The notes under the pieces were generated by a model that worked only from the letters and a program-made list of their open reading frames with translations, did no database searches and was not told the origin of the DNA. From Promicromonospora sukumoe 327MFSha3.1 (GTDB taxonomy: Bacteria > Actinomycetota > Actinomycetes > Actinomycetales > Cellulomonadaceae), in assembly GCF_000385135.1 (NCBI RefSeq), contig NZ_ARQM01000015.1, positions 62,001-126,000 on the forward strand: DNA of 64,000 nucleotides, written 5' to 3'. Numbering within the stretch: the first letter of the stretch is position 1; every line of letters starts with the position of its first letter. Below are positions 39,625-48,068 of this stretch, in pieces. Both the position numbers and the translations under genes were made by a program.

Positions 39625-40452
39625 TCAGTGGTGGGCGACGACGTGGGTGTGCAGCAGGCCCAGGGCGGCGGCGACCGCCTGCGGGTCCTCGACGACGCTC
39701 ATGTGCCCGGCGCCGGGCACCAGCGTGAGCGCGGCGTCGCCCATGGCGGGCCCGGCGGGCGAGCCGGCTGCCCGCACCATGTGCTCGGCCTCGGCCAGCG
39801 GCGTGATGGCGTCCTCGGCGCCCACCACGACGGCGACCGGCGCGTCCAGGCCCTCGAGGACGGCCGTCCGGTCGGGACGGGCCGCCATCGCGCGCTGCGA
39901 CCAGGCGACGCCGGCGGGCGACTGTGCGCGGATCCAGGAGTCCAGCAGGGGGAACAGGTTCCGCCGGTGCTCGGTGCTCGTCGCGCCGACCAGGTTGGCG
40001 GGCATGCCCAGCACGGCGTCCACGGTCTGGCTGGCGTCGACGGCGGCCGCGATCCGCAGGCGCTTGGCCCGCGCCTCCTCGGTGTCCGCGGTCGACTTCG
40101 TGTCCACCAGGCCCAGGCCCGCCACGAACCCCGGGTGGCGCTCGGCCAGGGCGAGCGCGACGTAGCCGCCCATCGAGTGCCCGACGACGATCGCGTTGCC
40201 CTCCCCCGCCTCGATCATCGTGCGGTACACCGCGTCGGCGATGTGCTCGATGCTCGGCGGGAAGCCGTCCAGGTCACTGTGCCCGGCGCCGGGCAGGTCG
40301 ACCCCGATGGCCCGGATGCCCGGCGGGAGGTGCTCGGCGCACGCCACCCACATGCGGTGGTCCAGCGGGAAGCCGTGCAGCAGCACGAGCGGCACCCCGC
40401 CGCCGTCCTGCAGCGTGAACGTGGCGAGGTTCTGGGTGGCTCGCGAGGTCAT
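39625..40452 (-). CDS. Alpha/beta hydrolase
   Basis: 275 residues. The start at 40452 has AGGAGGA at good spacing. Fold landmarks: LLHGFPLDHRMW (oxyanion region), nucleophile Ser in VGHSMGGY, and the catalytic His in PGAGHMSVVEDP; the acid is probably the Asp of VVGAEDAITP. No membrane segment or signal peptide, so it is cytoplasmic. It is followed on the same strand upstream by another alpha/beta hydrolase gene 41 bases away, perhaps co-transcribed. Substrate unknown; esterase, lactonase or haloperoxidase-like enzymes share this pattern. Confidence 0.9.
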   Translation of the reverse strand: MTSRATQNLATFTLQDGGGVPLVLLHGFPLDHRMWVACAEHLPPGIRAIGVDLPGAGHSDLDGFPPSIEHIADAVYRTMIEAGEGNAIVVGHSMGGYVALALAERHPGFVAGLGLVDTKSTADTEEARAKRLRIAAAVDASQTVDAVLGMPANLVGATSTEHRRNLFPLLDSWIRAQSPAGVAWSQRAMAARPDRTAVLEGLDAPVAVVVGAEDAITPLAEAEHMVRAAGSPAGPAMGDAALTLVPGAGHMSVVEDPQAVAAALGLLHTHVVAHH

Positions 40453-40493
40453 CGTCGTCCTCCTGTGGTGGGTGCTGGTTCGGGTACGACCGC

Positions 40494-41276
40494 TCAGGAG
40501 GTGCCCAGTGGCCCGTCCCAGTGGGTCGGCAGCGGGAGTGGGTGGTCCGGCAGGACGTGGCCCACGATCTCGTTGAGCGCACGGGCGACGGCGGGCTCGC
40601 CGACCCAGAGGTGCTTCGCGCCGTCGACGCCGATCACCTCGGCCTGCGGCACGCGCGCGAAGCGGCGGCGGGCTTCCTCGGGGCGCAGGTAGTCGTCGAG
40701 CTCCGGCACCAGCACCACGAGCGGCCTGCCGAACGCCGCCCAGCGGTCCAGGTCCTCGTCGGTCGCGCGGTGCAGGGGCGGGGACAGCAGGATCGCGCCC
40801 TCGATGCTCGGGTCGGCGCCGTGCTTGAGGACCAGCTCGGTGCCGAACGACCAGCCGACCAGCCACGGCCGGGGCAGCCCGCGGAACTCGGCGAGCTCGA
40901 TCGCCGCGGCGACGTCGTACTTCTCCGCCTCGCCGCCGTCGAACGTGCCCTCGCTCGTGCCACGCGGGGAGGACGTGCCGCGCGTGTTGAACCGCAGCAC
41001 CGCGAGGTCCGCCAGCGCGGGCAGGCGCCAGGCCGCCTTGCGGTACACGTGGGAGTCCATGAACCCGCCGTGGGTAGGCAGGGGGTGGAGGGTGAGCAGG
41101 CTGGCCGCTGGTTCGCGGTCGGCGGGCAGCGCGAGCTCGCCCACGAGGGTGAGGCCGTCGGCGGTGTGCAGCTCGACGTCCTCCCGCTGCGCGGGCAGGA
41201 CGGTGAGCGAGCGGATCTGGTGGGTCGTCTGGCCGGAGGCCGCGTCCGGCGTCGCTTCAGTGGTCATCGGGTCCAT
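40494..41276 (-). CDS. Alpha/beta hydrolase, dienelactone-hydrolase-like
   Basis: 260 residues from ATG 41276, or 257 from ATG 41267; GGGAGGA lies too close to the first and rather far from the second, so the start is open. Landmarks: LHPLPTHGGFMDSHVY, RFNTRGTSSPRG, nucleophile Ser in GWSFGTEL, Asp in PELDDYLRPEE and His in GAKHLWVGE. It resembles bacterial YqiA/YpfH-like or KANL3/Tex30-type hydrolases. It is probably co-transcribed with the next hydrolase gene. Function not recognised. Confidence 0.85.
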   Translation of the reverse strand: MDPMTTEATPDAASGQTTHQIRSLTVLPAQREDVELHTADGLTLVGELALPADREPAASLLTLHPLPTHGGFMDSHVYRKAAWRLPALADLAVLRFNTRGTSSPRGTSEGTFDGGEAEKYDVAAAIELAEFRGLPRPWLVGWSFGTELVLKHGADPSIEGAILLSPPLHRATDEDLDRWAAFGRPLVVLVPELDDYLRPEEARRRFARVPQAEVIGVDGAKHLWVGEPAVARALNEIVGHVLPDHPLPLPTHWDGPLGTS

Positions 41277-41355
41277 TGTCCTCCCGCGTACGGGAGGACG
41301 CGTCGGTGCGGGGGCGTGTCGGCGCGCGGGCGTGTCGCGCGGCGGGGCCGGACGC

Positions 41356-41655
41356 TCAGCGCAGGTTCGCGCGGCGCTGCCAGCAGCTGTTGTGCCAGTG
41401 CCGCCGGGCGTCCAGCCCGGCCTCGGCGCCGCCGAACCCGTCCGTCTTCCAGGCGACGACGTGCGGCGTCCCCGGGGTGACCTCCTGGCGGCAGGCCGGG
41501 CAGACGTAGGTCTTGTCGGAGGAACGGATGCGCTGCACCACCCACTCGCCGTCGGCCGCCGACTCGCTGCGGCGTCCGCCCGTGGCCCGGTCCACGTCGA
41601 GGGGGACATGGTCCGCGGCATACGGACGCTTGCTGGAGCGGCGGTTCGACGGCAT
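41356..41655 (-). CDS. Small zinc-ribbon-like protein
   Basis: 99 residues, cytoplasmic. A basic start (PSNRRSSKRPY) leads to a CXXC (VCPACRQE) and, 30 or so residues later, HWHNSCW, which together could bind one zinc as in treble-clef fingers. Members of this conserved actinobacterial family are often labelled ATP/GTP-binding protein without clear basis. It faces the FKBP gene across a 152-bp divergent gap. Function unknown. Confidence 0.75.
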   Translation of the reverse strand: MPSNRRSSKRPYAADHVPLDVDRATGGRRSESAADGEWVVQRIRSSDKTYVCPACRQEVTPGTPHVVAWKTDGFGGAEAGLDARRHWHNSCWQRRANLR

Positions 41656-41807
41656 GCCATCTATTGTTCCGCAGGGCGGAGCGGATGGCTCAAGGCTGCC
41701 CGAGAACAGCCCACATCGCGCACCACAACGCCTGGGAGCCGCACTCATCTCCGCCCGCTAGAGTGTGGCGGTCCCCAGCAAGGCGCACACCGACCGAAGG
41801 ACTACTC

Positions 41808-42791
41808 GTGAAGCACCGCACTACTGCCGGCCTGGCAGCCGTCGCGCTGGCATCCATCGCGCTCACCGGCTGCGCGAGCGGCGACGCCGACGGGAGCGGC
41901 AACGCCGCCGCCTCCTCCTCCACCGGCAACGTCTGCGAGGTGACGGCCGCCGCGGAGCCGTCGCCCGCTCCCAGCCCGTCCGAGGAGGACGTCAAGGCGG
42001 TCGACGCGATCGAGGTCTCGGGCCCGGTCGGCAAGGAACCGAAGGTGACGTTCAAGGCGCCGCTCGAGGTCACGACCCCGACGTCCCGCGTCGTGGACGA
42101 GGGCACCGGCGAGGAGCTCGCCGAGGGCGCCCAGGTGACCATCAACTACGTGGTCATCGCCGGCAAGGACGGCTCGACCAGCGGCTCGACCTGGGAGACC
42201 AAGAAGCCGGAGTCGTTCACGCTCGGCGACCCGCAGTACGACCTCCTGAACGACCGCCTGATCGGCCAGAAGGTCGGCACGCGCCTCCTCATGGCCAGCA
42301 CCGCGATGGACCAGACCATCCAGGTGACGATGGTCGAGGTGACCGAGGCCAAGGAGATCCCGACCCGCGCCGAGGGCACCGAGGTCGCGCCCAAGGAGGG
42401 CCTGCCCACCGTCGAGCTCGCCGACAACGGCCAGCCGACCGTGACGATCCCCAAGTCCTACGAGGAGCCCACCGAGCTGGTCGTCCAGCCCCTGATCGAG
42501 GGCGACGGCGCCGAGGTGACCAAGGACCAGACGGTCACCGTCCAGTACGCGGGCTGCCTGCTCGACGGCACGTCGTTCGACTCCTCGTGGAGCCGCGGCA
42601 CGCCGACGTCGTTCCCGCTGAGCGGTGTGATCCCCGGCTGGACCAACGGCATCGCCGGCCAGAAGGTGGGCAGCCAGGTGCTGCTCGTCGTCCCGGCCGA
42701 CCAGGGCTACGGCGAGCAGGAGAACGGCGCGATCCCGGCGAACTCGACGCTGGTGTTCGTGGTCGACATCCTCGAGGCCAAGGCGGCCTGA
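41808..42791 (+). CDS. FKBP-type peptidyl-prolyl isomerase lipoprotein
   Basis: 327 residues. GTG 41808 is preceded by CGAAGGA. KHRTTAG, a hydrophobic core and lipobox LTGC give a surface lipoprotein. Two FKBP-like halves follow: a degenerate one (about 85-185) and a canonical one (about 225-327) with VQYAGCLLDGTSFDSSW, VIPGWTNGIAGQKVGSQVLLVVP and GYGEQENGAIPANSTLVFVVDIL. It likely aids folding of exported proteins. A TAGAGT box (41759-41764) about 44 bases upstream may be its -10. Confidence 0.92.
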   Translation: MKHRTTAGLAAVALASIALTGCASGDADGSGNAAASSSTGNVCEVTAAAEPSPAPSPSEEDVKAVDAIEVSGPVGKEPKVTFKAPLEVTTPTSRVVDEGTGEELAEGAQVTINYVVIAGKDGSTSGSTWETKKPESFTLGDPQYDLLNDRLIGQKVGTRLLMASTAMDQTIQVTMVEVTEAKEIPTRAEGTEVAPKEGLPTVELADNGQPTVTIPKSYEEPTELVVQPLIEGDGAEVTKDQTVTVQYAGCLLDGTSFDSSWSRGTPTSFPLSGVIPGWTNGIAGQKVGSQVLLVVPADQGYGEQENGAIPANSTLVFVVDILEAKAA

Positions 42792-42864
42792 CCCTCCTCG
42801 GCCCCACGCGGGCCGACGTGAGATCCAGCGCACACGATGTGCGCATCGCCGCAGGTGGCGGCGC

Positions 42865-42903
42865 AGACGTGGCGGGTACCCGAGCCGGGTGCCCGCCACG
42901 TCT
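42865..42903. terminator. Hairpin between FKBP and phosphoribosyltransferase genes
   Basis: Arms of 12 bp (42865-42876 with 42892-42903), continued by a T-G wobble and 5 more pairs around a 3-base loop. A smaller hairpin (42828-42844) precedes it. It ends three bases before the -10 box of the next gene, so it insulates that gene from FKBP read-through. Confidence 0.65.
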
Positions 42904-42905
42904 CG

Positions 42906-42911
42906 TAGGGT
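42906..42911 (+). promoter_or_regulatory. Leaderless -10 box of the phosphoribosyltransferase gene
   Basis: TAGGGT is followed by 6 bases and then the ATG at 42918, with no ribosome site. Confidence 0.5.
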
Positions 42912-42917
42912 CTTCCC

Positions 42918-43445
42918 ATGACCTCGACCGACGTGCCTGCCCCTGAGTCCGCTCCCGTGCCGGAGCGCGAGGTGCTCACCTGGGAGACCTTCCCCGTCGC
43001 GGTGCGCGACCTGGCCCACAAGGTGGTGGACAGCGGGTTCGTGCCCGAGGTCGTCATCGCCGTCGCGCGCGGCGGGCTCGTGCCGGGTGGCGCCATGGCC
43101 TACGCGCTCGGCACCAAGGGCGTGGGCACGCTGAACGTCGAGTTCTACACGGACATCGGCAAGACGCTCGAGGACCCGCGGGTCCTGCCGCCCCTCATGG
43201 ACACGTCCGACCTGCCGGGCGCGAAGGTGCTGGTGGTCGACGACGTGGCCGACTCCGGCCGCACCCTTGCGCTGGTCATGGACCTCCTGGAGAAGAAGGG
43301 CGCCGAGGCACGCTCCGCCGTGCTCTTCACCAAGCCGCGCACCATCATCCAGCCGGACTACTCCTGGAAGGACACCGATCTGTGGATCACCTTCCCCTGG
43401 TCCGCCGAGCCCCCGGTGACGGGCGCGAGGTCGATCGACGCCTGA
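42918..43445 (+). CDS. Purine-type phosphoribosyltransferase
   Basis: 175 residues. A type I phosphoribosyltransferase with the PRPP-binding loop VLVVDDVADSGRTL and the PPi-loop region VIAVARGGLVPGG. It adds ribose 5-phosphate from PRPP to a purine base; the WETF and VEFY segments are like bacterial xanthine/hypoxanthine enzymes (Gpt/XPRT-like), and C-terminal SWKDTDLWITFPWS would form part of the base pocket. Cytoplasmic salvage role. Its last 59 bases overlap the convergent PAP2 gene. Confidence 0.88.
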   Translation: MTSTDVPAPESAPVPEREVLTWETFPVAVRDLAHKVVDSGFVPEVVIAVARGGLVPGGAMAYALGTKGVGTLNVEFYTDIGKTLEDPRVLPPLMDTSDLPGAKVLVVDDVADSGRTLALVMDLLEKKGAEARSAVLFTKPRTIIQPDYSWKDTDLWITFPWSAEPPVTGARSIDA

Positions 43446-44100
43446 GCCGCTGAGCCCCGGCGTGCGCGGTCAGCGCCACGAGGCAGGTGACCAGCACGCC
43501 CAGGGCCAGCCCCGAGGCCACGTCGTGCACGTAGTGGACTCCCGCCGCGACCCGGGCGCCTGCGACGGCGAGCGCCAGCGGCACGACGAGGGGCCAGAGC
43601 CGGGGCGCGGCGAGCAGGCAGGACATCGCCAGCGCCCCGGCGATCGTGGAGTGGTTGCTCGGCCACGACCAGTCCCCCGGTGCCGGGCACGCGAGCACCG
43701 TTGCCACGTCGACCGCCCGGCACGGCCGTTCCTCGGTGACGAGCAGCTTCACGGTCTCGCTCGTGACGTACGCCGCGACCGCGCCGGCGCCGGCCGCGGC
43801 GAGGAGGCCGAACCGGGGACGGTCACGGAACCAGGTGAGCAGCACGAGGCCGGCCGTGATCGCCACCAGCGCCAGCAGCCCCTTGTCGGCGACCAGTCCC
43901 GCGAGCTGCGCCAGCGCCGACGCGGCGGTCCCGCCGGCGACATCTGCGAAGAGCGCCGCGCGGGCGGGCCACGCCAGGAGCGCGAGGGCAACCAGGATCA
44001 GGACTGCGCCGAGGGCGGCGGGCAGGGCGGCGTGCGGAACCGGGCCGCGGGACGGGCCGGCCGGACGATGTGCCGGCGGGGCATGGTGTGTGGTGGTCAT
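43387..44100 (-). CDS. PAP2-family membrane phosphatase
   Basis: 237 residues, about five or six membrane helices. The three phosphatase motifs are present: KLLVTEERPC (motif 1), PSNHSTIAG (motif 2) and ARVAAGVHYVHD (motif 3 with the catalytic His). Such enzymes dephosphorylate lipid phosphates (phosphatidic acid, undecaprenyl diphosphate or similar) at the outer face. A TAGCGT box 7 bases before the ATG points to a leaderless transcript. The basic C-terminal tail is encoded in the overlap with the convergent phosphoribosyltransferase gene. Confidence 0.92.
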   Translation of the reverse strand: MTTTHHAPPAHRPAGPSRGPVPHAALPAALGAVLILVALALLAWPARAALFADVAGGTAASALAQLAGLVADKGLLALVAITAGLVLLTWFRDRPRFGLLAAAGAGAVAAYVTSETVKLLVTEERPCRAVDVATVLACPAPGDWSWPSNHSTIAGALAMSCLLAAPRLWPLVVPLALAVAGARVAAGVHYVHDVASGLALGVLVTCLVALTAHAGAQRLRRRSTSRPSPGARRTRGR

Positions 44101-44107
44101 GCCGAGA

Positions 44108-44113
44108 ACGCTA
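44108..44113 (-). promoter_or_regulatory. Leaderless -10 box of the PAP2 gene
   Basis: TAGCGT (minus strand) lies 7 bases before the ATG at 44100; no ribosome site. Confidence 0.5.
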
Positions 44114-44241
44114 GGTACCTGTGGGGCGGCGGGGATCTGGCGTAGGTCAGGAGTCGTCTATGACCCAGGTCCTAGATCTCCGGCCCGAAGATCAGACCCT
44201 GGCGGGAAGCACTCCCCCGGCCGGTCGACGACGATGGTCCG

Positions 44242-45915
44242 GTGACCCAGACGCCCCTGCCCGCCGAGGTCGAGCCCGCCACAGAGCCCGCCGCGGAGCA
44301 CTCCAGCGAGACCGCCGCCGAGGCCGCCTCGGCGCGCCGCTCTGCCCGCCCCCTCGGCCTGGTCCTGGCGGTCGCGTTCGCCGTGCTGCTGGTGCTCGCC
44401 GGGGTCGACCCGTGGTGGATGATCCCGCTCGCGGCGGCGGCCGCTCCGCTGGGCCTGGCCGACCGCGGGGCACGCCTGGGCGTCCTCGCCATGGCCCTCG
44501 CCGCAGGAGCGGGCGCCGTCGCCGTCCTGGCCGGCTGGGCCGATCTGCGCGACGCGCTCGTCACCGCCGCCCGTGGGGTCGTCACGGGTGTACTTCCGTG
44601 GAGCGTGGCGATGGCATGGCAGGCGCGTCGGTCCGCCGAGGCGGACGCCGCCATGATGCTGGTCCGGGAGCAGGACGCCCGACGGCTGCGGGCCGAGACC
44701 GATCTGGCTCGACAGCGGCTGCACCTCGCCGAGGGCCTGCACGACGACCTGGGGCACGCCCTCAGTCTCGTCGCCCTCAACCTGGGCCGGCTGGAGCTCG
44801 AGCTGGAACGTGGCCTGGGCGACGACACGGGGCGAGCCGCCGGGACAGCCTCGGGGCGGGTGACGGAGCGAGACCGGGAGGCCGAGCGCCGGCGGGCGGC
44901 AGCCGACTCCGCGCGGGCGTCCGTCGGGCTCGCCCGGCGACAGGTCTCCGATGCGGTGGCGCGCCTCGGTGCGTCCGTCCAGACCCTGCGGACCGGCCTG
45001 CCCGATGACACCCGGGCCACGACGATCGGGGCGGATCTCGACGTTCTCGTCCGGGATGCCCGCCGGGCCGGCGCCGACGTCGAGCTCGACCGATCGCTCG
45101 CACCCGCGCGCCTCGTGCCCTTCGGCCCCGCCGTCGCGCGCGTGGTGCAGGAGGGCCTGACGAACGCGCTCAAGCACGCGCCGGGCCTGCCGGTCCGGAT
45201 CCGCCTCGAGCCGGGCGATGGCGGGCTCGGGTCCGAGGACCGACCCGGAGGCGAGGCCGAGGACACCGGGTCCCTCGTGGTGACCGTCCGCAACCCGTTG
45301 TCCGCCACCTCTGCCGCCTCTGCTGCCGACAGTGCGAGCGGCACGGGCATCCGTGCCCTCGCCGAGCACGTGCGCGCTGCCGGCGGGTCCGTCGAGGCCG
45401 GGCCGGCGAGCAGCGAGTACGTGCTCCGTGCCGAGCTGCGCCCGGTGGCCCGTCCCCCGTCACCCGTGGTGGGCGTCCCGCCTGCGCGTCCGGTCGATCT
45501 CGAGACGCCAGGTCGCCCTGCGGATCCCACCCCGCGGGGCGCACAGGCGGTCACGGTCGAGCTGGCACGGGCCCGGCGTCGGGGCGGAGCACTGCTGGTC
45601 GCGGCCGTGCTGGTACCGACGGCCGCCCTGGTCGCGGTCGCCGCCGCGATCCAGCTCGCGGACCACGTCACCGCACGGAACGCGCTGCTCGATCCGGCGG
45701 CCTTCGCGCGTGTCGCCGTGGGGGATCCGCGGTCCGCGGTCGAACCCGTGCTGCCCGGGGCCACGCTCCGACCGCCGCCGGGGGCCGATCCGTCGTGCGA
45801 CCACTACGCCGTCACGGCGGACCCCCTCGCCGATGCGTCCGGCGACGCCTACCGGATCTGCTGGTCGGACGACCGCGTGGCATCGGCGGAACTCGTGACC
45901 GGGGGCGCGTCGTGA
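44242..45915 (+). CDS. Histidine kinase (NarL-type partner) with C-terminal membrane-anchored domain
   Basis: 557 residues, GTG start. About four membrane helices lie between 38 and 130. The HisKA_3 box LAEGLHDDLGHALSLV has phospho-acceptor His167; the N-box is EGLTNALKHAPG (Asn308) and the G-box GTGIRALAEHVRAAGG. Unusually, a linker then leads to one more helix (about 448-470) and an 85-residue outer domain with two Cys (SCDHY, RICWSD), so the catalytic core is tethered at both ends. It overlaps the response-regulator gene by 4 bases (GTGA) and must be its cognate sensor. Signal unknown. Confidence 0.9.
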   Translation: MTQTPLPAEVEPATEPAAEHSSETAAEAASARRSARPLGLVLAVAFAVLLVLAGVDPWWMIPLAAAAAPLGLADRGARLGVLAMALAAGAGAVAVLAGWADLRDALVTAARGVVTGVLPWSVAMAWQARRSAEADAAMMLVREQDARRLRAETDLARQRLHLAEGLHDDLGHALSLVALNLGRLELELERGLGDDTGRAAGTASGRVTERDREAERRRAAADSARASVGLARRQVSDAVARLGASVQTLRTGLPDDTRATTIGADLDVLVRDARRAGADVELDRSLAPARLVPFGPAVARVVQEGLTNALKHAPGLPVRIRLEPGDGGLGSEDRPGGEAEDTGSLVVTVRNPLSATSAASAADSASGTGIRALAEHVRAAGGSVEAGPASSEYVLRAELRPVARPPSPVVGVPPARPVDLETPGRPADPTPRGAQAVTVELARARRRGGALLVAAVLVPTAALVAVAAAIQLADHVTARNALLDPAAFARVAVGDPRSAVEPVLPGATLRPPPGADPSCDHYAVTADPLADASGDAYRICWSDDRVASAELVTGGAS

Positions 45916-46625
45916 GCGAGCCCGGCATCACGGACGGACCTGACGTCGCGGGCCCGGCGGGCATCCCGGCCCCCGCGCCCTTGCGCGTCGTCCTGGCTGA
46001 CGACGAACCGCTGGTGCGAGCCGGGCTCGCCGGAATCCTGGAGACCGACGACGGCATCCGGGTCGTCGGGCAGGGCTCCTCGGGCGAGGAGGCGCTGGCA
46101 GCCGTCCGGGCGCACCGGCCCGACGTCGTGCTGCTCGACGTACGCATGGGCGCCATGAACGGGCTGGAGGCCCTGGCGGAGATCAAGCGCACCGCCGGGT
46201 CGCCCCCGTGCCTCATGGTCACGACGTTCGGTGAGGACGAGTACGTCGCGGAGGCCGTCCGCCTGGGTGCCGACGGCTTCGTGCTGAAGTCGGGCGACCC
46301 CCGCGAGCTACTGCTCGCCGTGCGTGCGGCCGCGTCCGGCGGGGCGTTCTTCTCGCCGGCGGTGTCGCGGCGGCTGCTCCAGACCGGGCTCGGCACGCGG
46401 TTCGTCGCACGGCAGGACGCCCGGGAGCGGTTCGAGCGGCTGACGCGACGGGAGCAGGAGGTTCTCGTCCTGCTCGGCGACGGGCTGTCGAACGCCGAGA
46501 TCGCTGACCGGCTCCATCTCGCCGAGGGCACGGTCAAGGTGCACGTCACGTCGATCCTGCGCGGCACGGGCGCCCGCAACCGTGTCGAGGCCGCGCTCGT
46601 CGCAGCGCAGGCCGGCGCTCCGTAG
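45912..46625 (+). CDS. NarL/FixJ-type response regulator
   Basis: 237 residues. Receiver domain at about 24-140 with acidic pair DDE, phospho-acceptor Asp in VVLLDVRMG, Thr in MVTTFG and Lys in FVLKSG. The LuxR-type helix-turn-helix (LTRREQEVLVLLGDGLSNAE, then LAEGTVKVHVTSIL) occupies the last 65 residues. The GTG overlaps the kinase stop, so the pair is translated together. It likely binds DNA as a dimer after phosphorylation. Targets cannot be seen. Confidence 0.94.
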   Translation: MSEPGITDGPDVAGPAGIPAPAPLRVVLADDEPLVRAGLAGILETDDGIRVVGQGSSGEEALAAVRAHRPDVVLLDVRMGAMNGLEALAEIKRTAGSPPCLMVTTFGEDEYVAEAVRLGADGFVLKSGDPRELLLAVRAAASGGAFFSPAVSRRLLQTGLGTRFVARQDARERFERLTRREQEVLVLLGDGLSNAEIADRLHLAEGTVKVHVTSILRGTGARNRVEAALVAAQAGAP

Positions 46626-46635
46626 CCGCGACGAG

Positions 46636-46677
46636 GAGCGGCCCGGAACTCCGGGATTCCGGGGTTCCAGGCCGCTC
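46636..46677. terminator. Imperfect hairpin after the response-regulator gene
   Basis: Outer stem of 8 bp (46636-46643 with 46670-46677) and an inner GAAC/GTTC step, separated by mismatches. It lies 11 bases after the stop and faces the end of the convergent sulfotransferase gene. Confidence 0.45.
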
Positions 46678-46745
46678 ATCGGGTTGGGCGGTCAGCCATC
46701 GACAGCAACGCGCGGCCCAGGGCGCCGCCCGTCACCAGGAGCCGG

Positions 46746-47960
46746 TCAGAGCTCCACGGTGAGCTCCGCGTCCCGGAGGTCGAGGCGGTCCAGCAGCCGG
46801 TTGTACGGCCCGAACGTCTGCTCGACCTCGGCGGGGTCCAGGTAGTCCGACAGGTCGTACCGGTGGGACGGGGTGCCCTTCGGCTTGGCGACGACGTCGG
46901 CCAGGTGCTCCTGGTCGCGGGTGGTCCAGGTGGCACCGATCGCCGCGTAGAGGCGGGGCACCTCGGTGAAGGGGTCGGCGCTGAGCTTGTGGTACGGCAC
47001 GTCCACGATCGAGGCGGGCGGCAGGTTGCGGCGCAGCTCCAGACCCCGGTTCACCTGGTCGACCAGGTGGTCCAGGGCGAACCGGCCGATCACCTGCCGG
47101 TCGGTGTCGTGCTGGTACATCCCCCAGAAGGTCTCCATCAGGCTGCAGAACGACCCGATGACGGTGACGGGGTCACGGTGGGTCCACACGAACGTGGCGT
47201 CCGGGAAGACCTTGAGGATCGTGTCCATGTCGGCCAGGTGCGCCGGGTACTTCAGAAACCAGCGCTTGGTCGCCCGGCCGTGCTGCAGGACCTGCAGGCA
47301 CGACTTGAGGTACTCGTAGTCGGCCGTCTGGTCGCGCTGAGCCGCCCAGGCGCTGTACGACGGCATCTGGCCGTGCAGGACCGGCCAGTGGCTGCCGTGC
47401 GGCAGGAGGAACATCGACTCCTCGGGCCGGTCGACGTTGATGGGGTGGATGTGCGGGATGTCCGGAGCGAACCGCTCCATCAGGCCGGCGCCCTGTTCCA
47501 TCTGCTTGATCAGCTTCTGCTCCGACCGCGGGTCCTCGAAGCCGGTGTTCTGCATCTCCCACAGCAGCGGTGCGCGGTGCTCGGGCGAGGCGGACAGCAC
47601 GCGGTGCGCCAGGGTCGTGGCGGTGCGCGGCAGCCCGCAGACGATCACCGGCGCCGTGATCTGCTCGTCCGCGATCTCCGGGTGCTCCGCCAGCAGGTGG
47701 TTGACGCGCAGCCGGTTGACGTACCGGGCCTTGACGTCGGCCAGGATGAGGGACCAGCCCAGGGGTGACAGCCGGGGGATCTCTGCCGCACCCCTCACGA
47801 TCACGCCGAGGTCGTCCGCGAACTGACGATCCTCCGTGCCCGCCTTCTTCTCGACCTGCGCGACCGCTTTGGCCCAGGACCGGTCAGGGTCCTCGTACCC
47901 CTTCACGACCGGTCCCAGCACGGTGTTCAGCGCGCGGGTCATGCGGGGCGTGCGACTCAC
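46746..47960 (-). CDS. Sulfotransferase family protein
   Basis: 404 residues. GTG 47960 is preceded by TGGAGGATCT. The PAPS-binding signatures are visible: GLPRTATTLAHRVLS (5'-phosphosulfate loop; GLPRT-T type) and VWTHRDPVTVIGSFCSL (3'-phosphate loop). No signal peptide or membrane helix. Many actinobacterial members act on lipids, glycolipids or small metabolites. It is 108 bases downstream of a P450 gene on the same strand, so the pair may tailor one molecule by oxidation and sulfation; this is inference. Confidence 0.9.
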   Translation of the reverse strand: MSRTPRMTRALNTVLGPVVKGYEDPDRSWAKAVAQVEKKAGTEDRQFADDLGVIVRGAAEIPRLSPLGWSLILADVKARYVNRLRVNHLLAEHPEIADEQITAPVIVCGLPRTATTLAHRVLSASPEHRAPLLWEMQNTGFEDPRSEQKLIKQMEQGAGLMERFAPDIPHIHPINVDRPEESMFLLPHGSHWPVLHGQMPSYSAWAAQRDQTADYEYLKSCLQVLQHGRATKRWFLKYPAHLADMDTILKVFPDATFVWTHRDPVTVIGSFCSLMETFWGMYQHDTDRQVIGRFALDHLVDQVNRGLELRRNLPPASIVDVPYHKLSADPFTEVPRLYAAIGATWTTRDQEHLADVVAKPKGTPSHRYDLSDYLDPAEVEQTFGPYNRLLDRLDLRDAELTVEL

Positions 47961-48068
47961 AGATCCTCCAGGGGAATTGCTCGGGGTTGAACTCGGACAA
48001 GAACTAGGTGCGGGGCCTGGCACGGGCCCCGCTGGGTGACTCGGTGGACCGACGCGCTCTCGGCCTGG

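Noticed and set aside
42828-42917. Riboswitch upstream of the phosphoribosyltransferase gene
   Set aside because: Two hairpins are present, but they lie before the -10 box at 42906-42911; the predicted leaderless transcript would not contain them.
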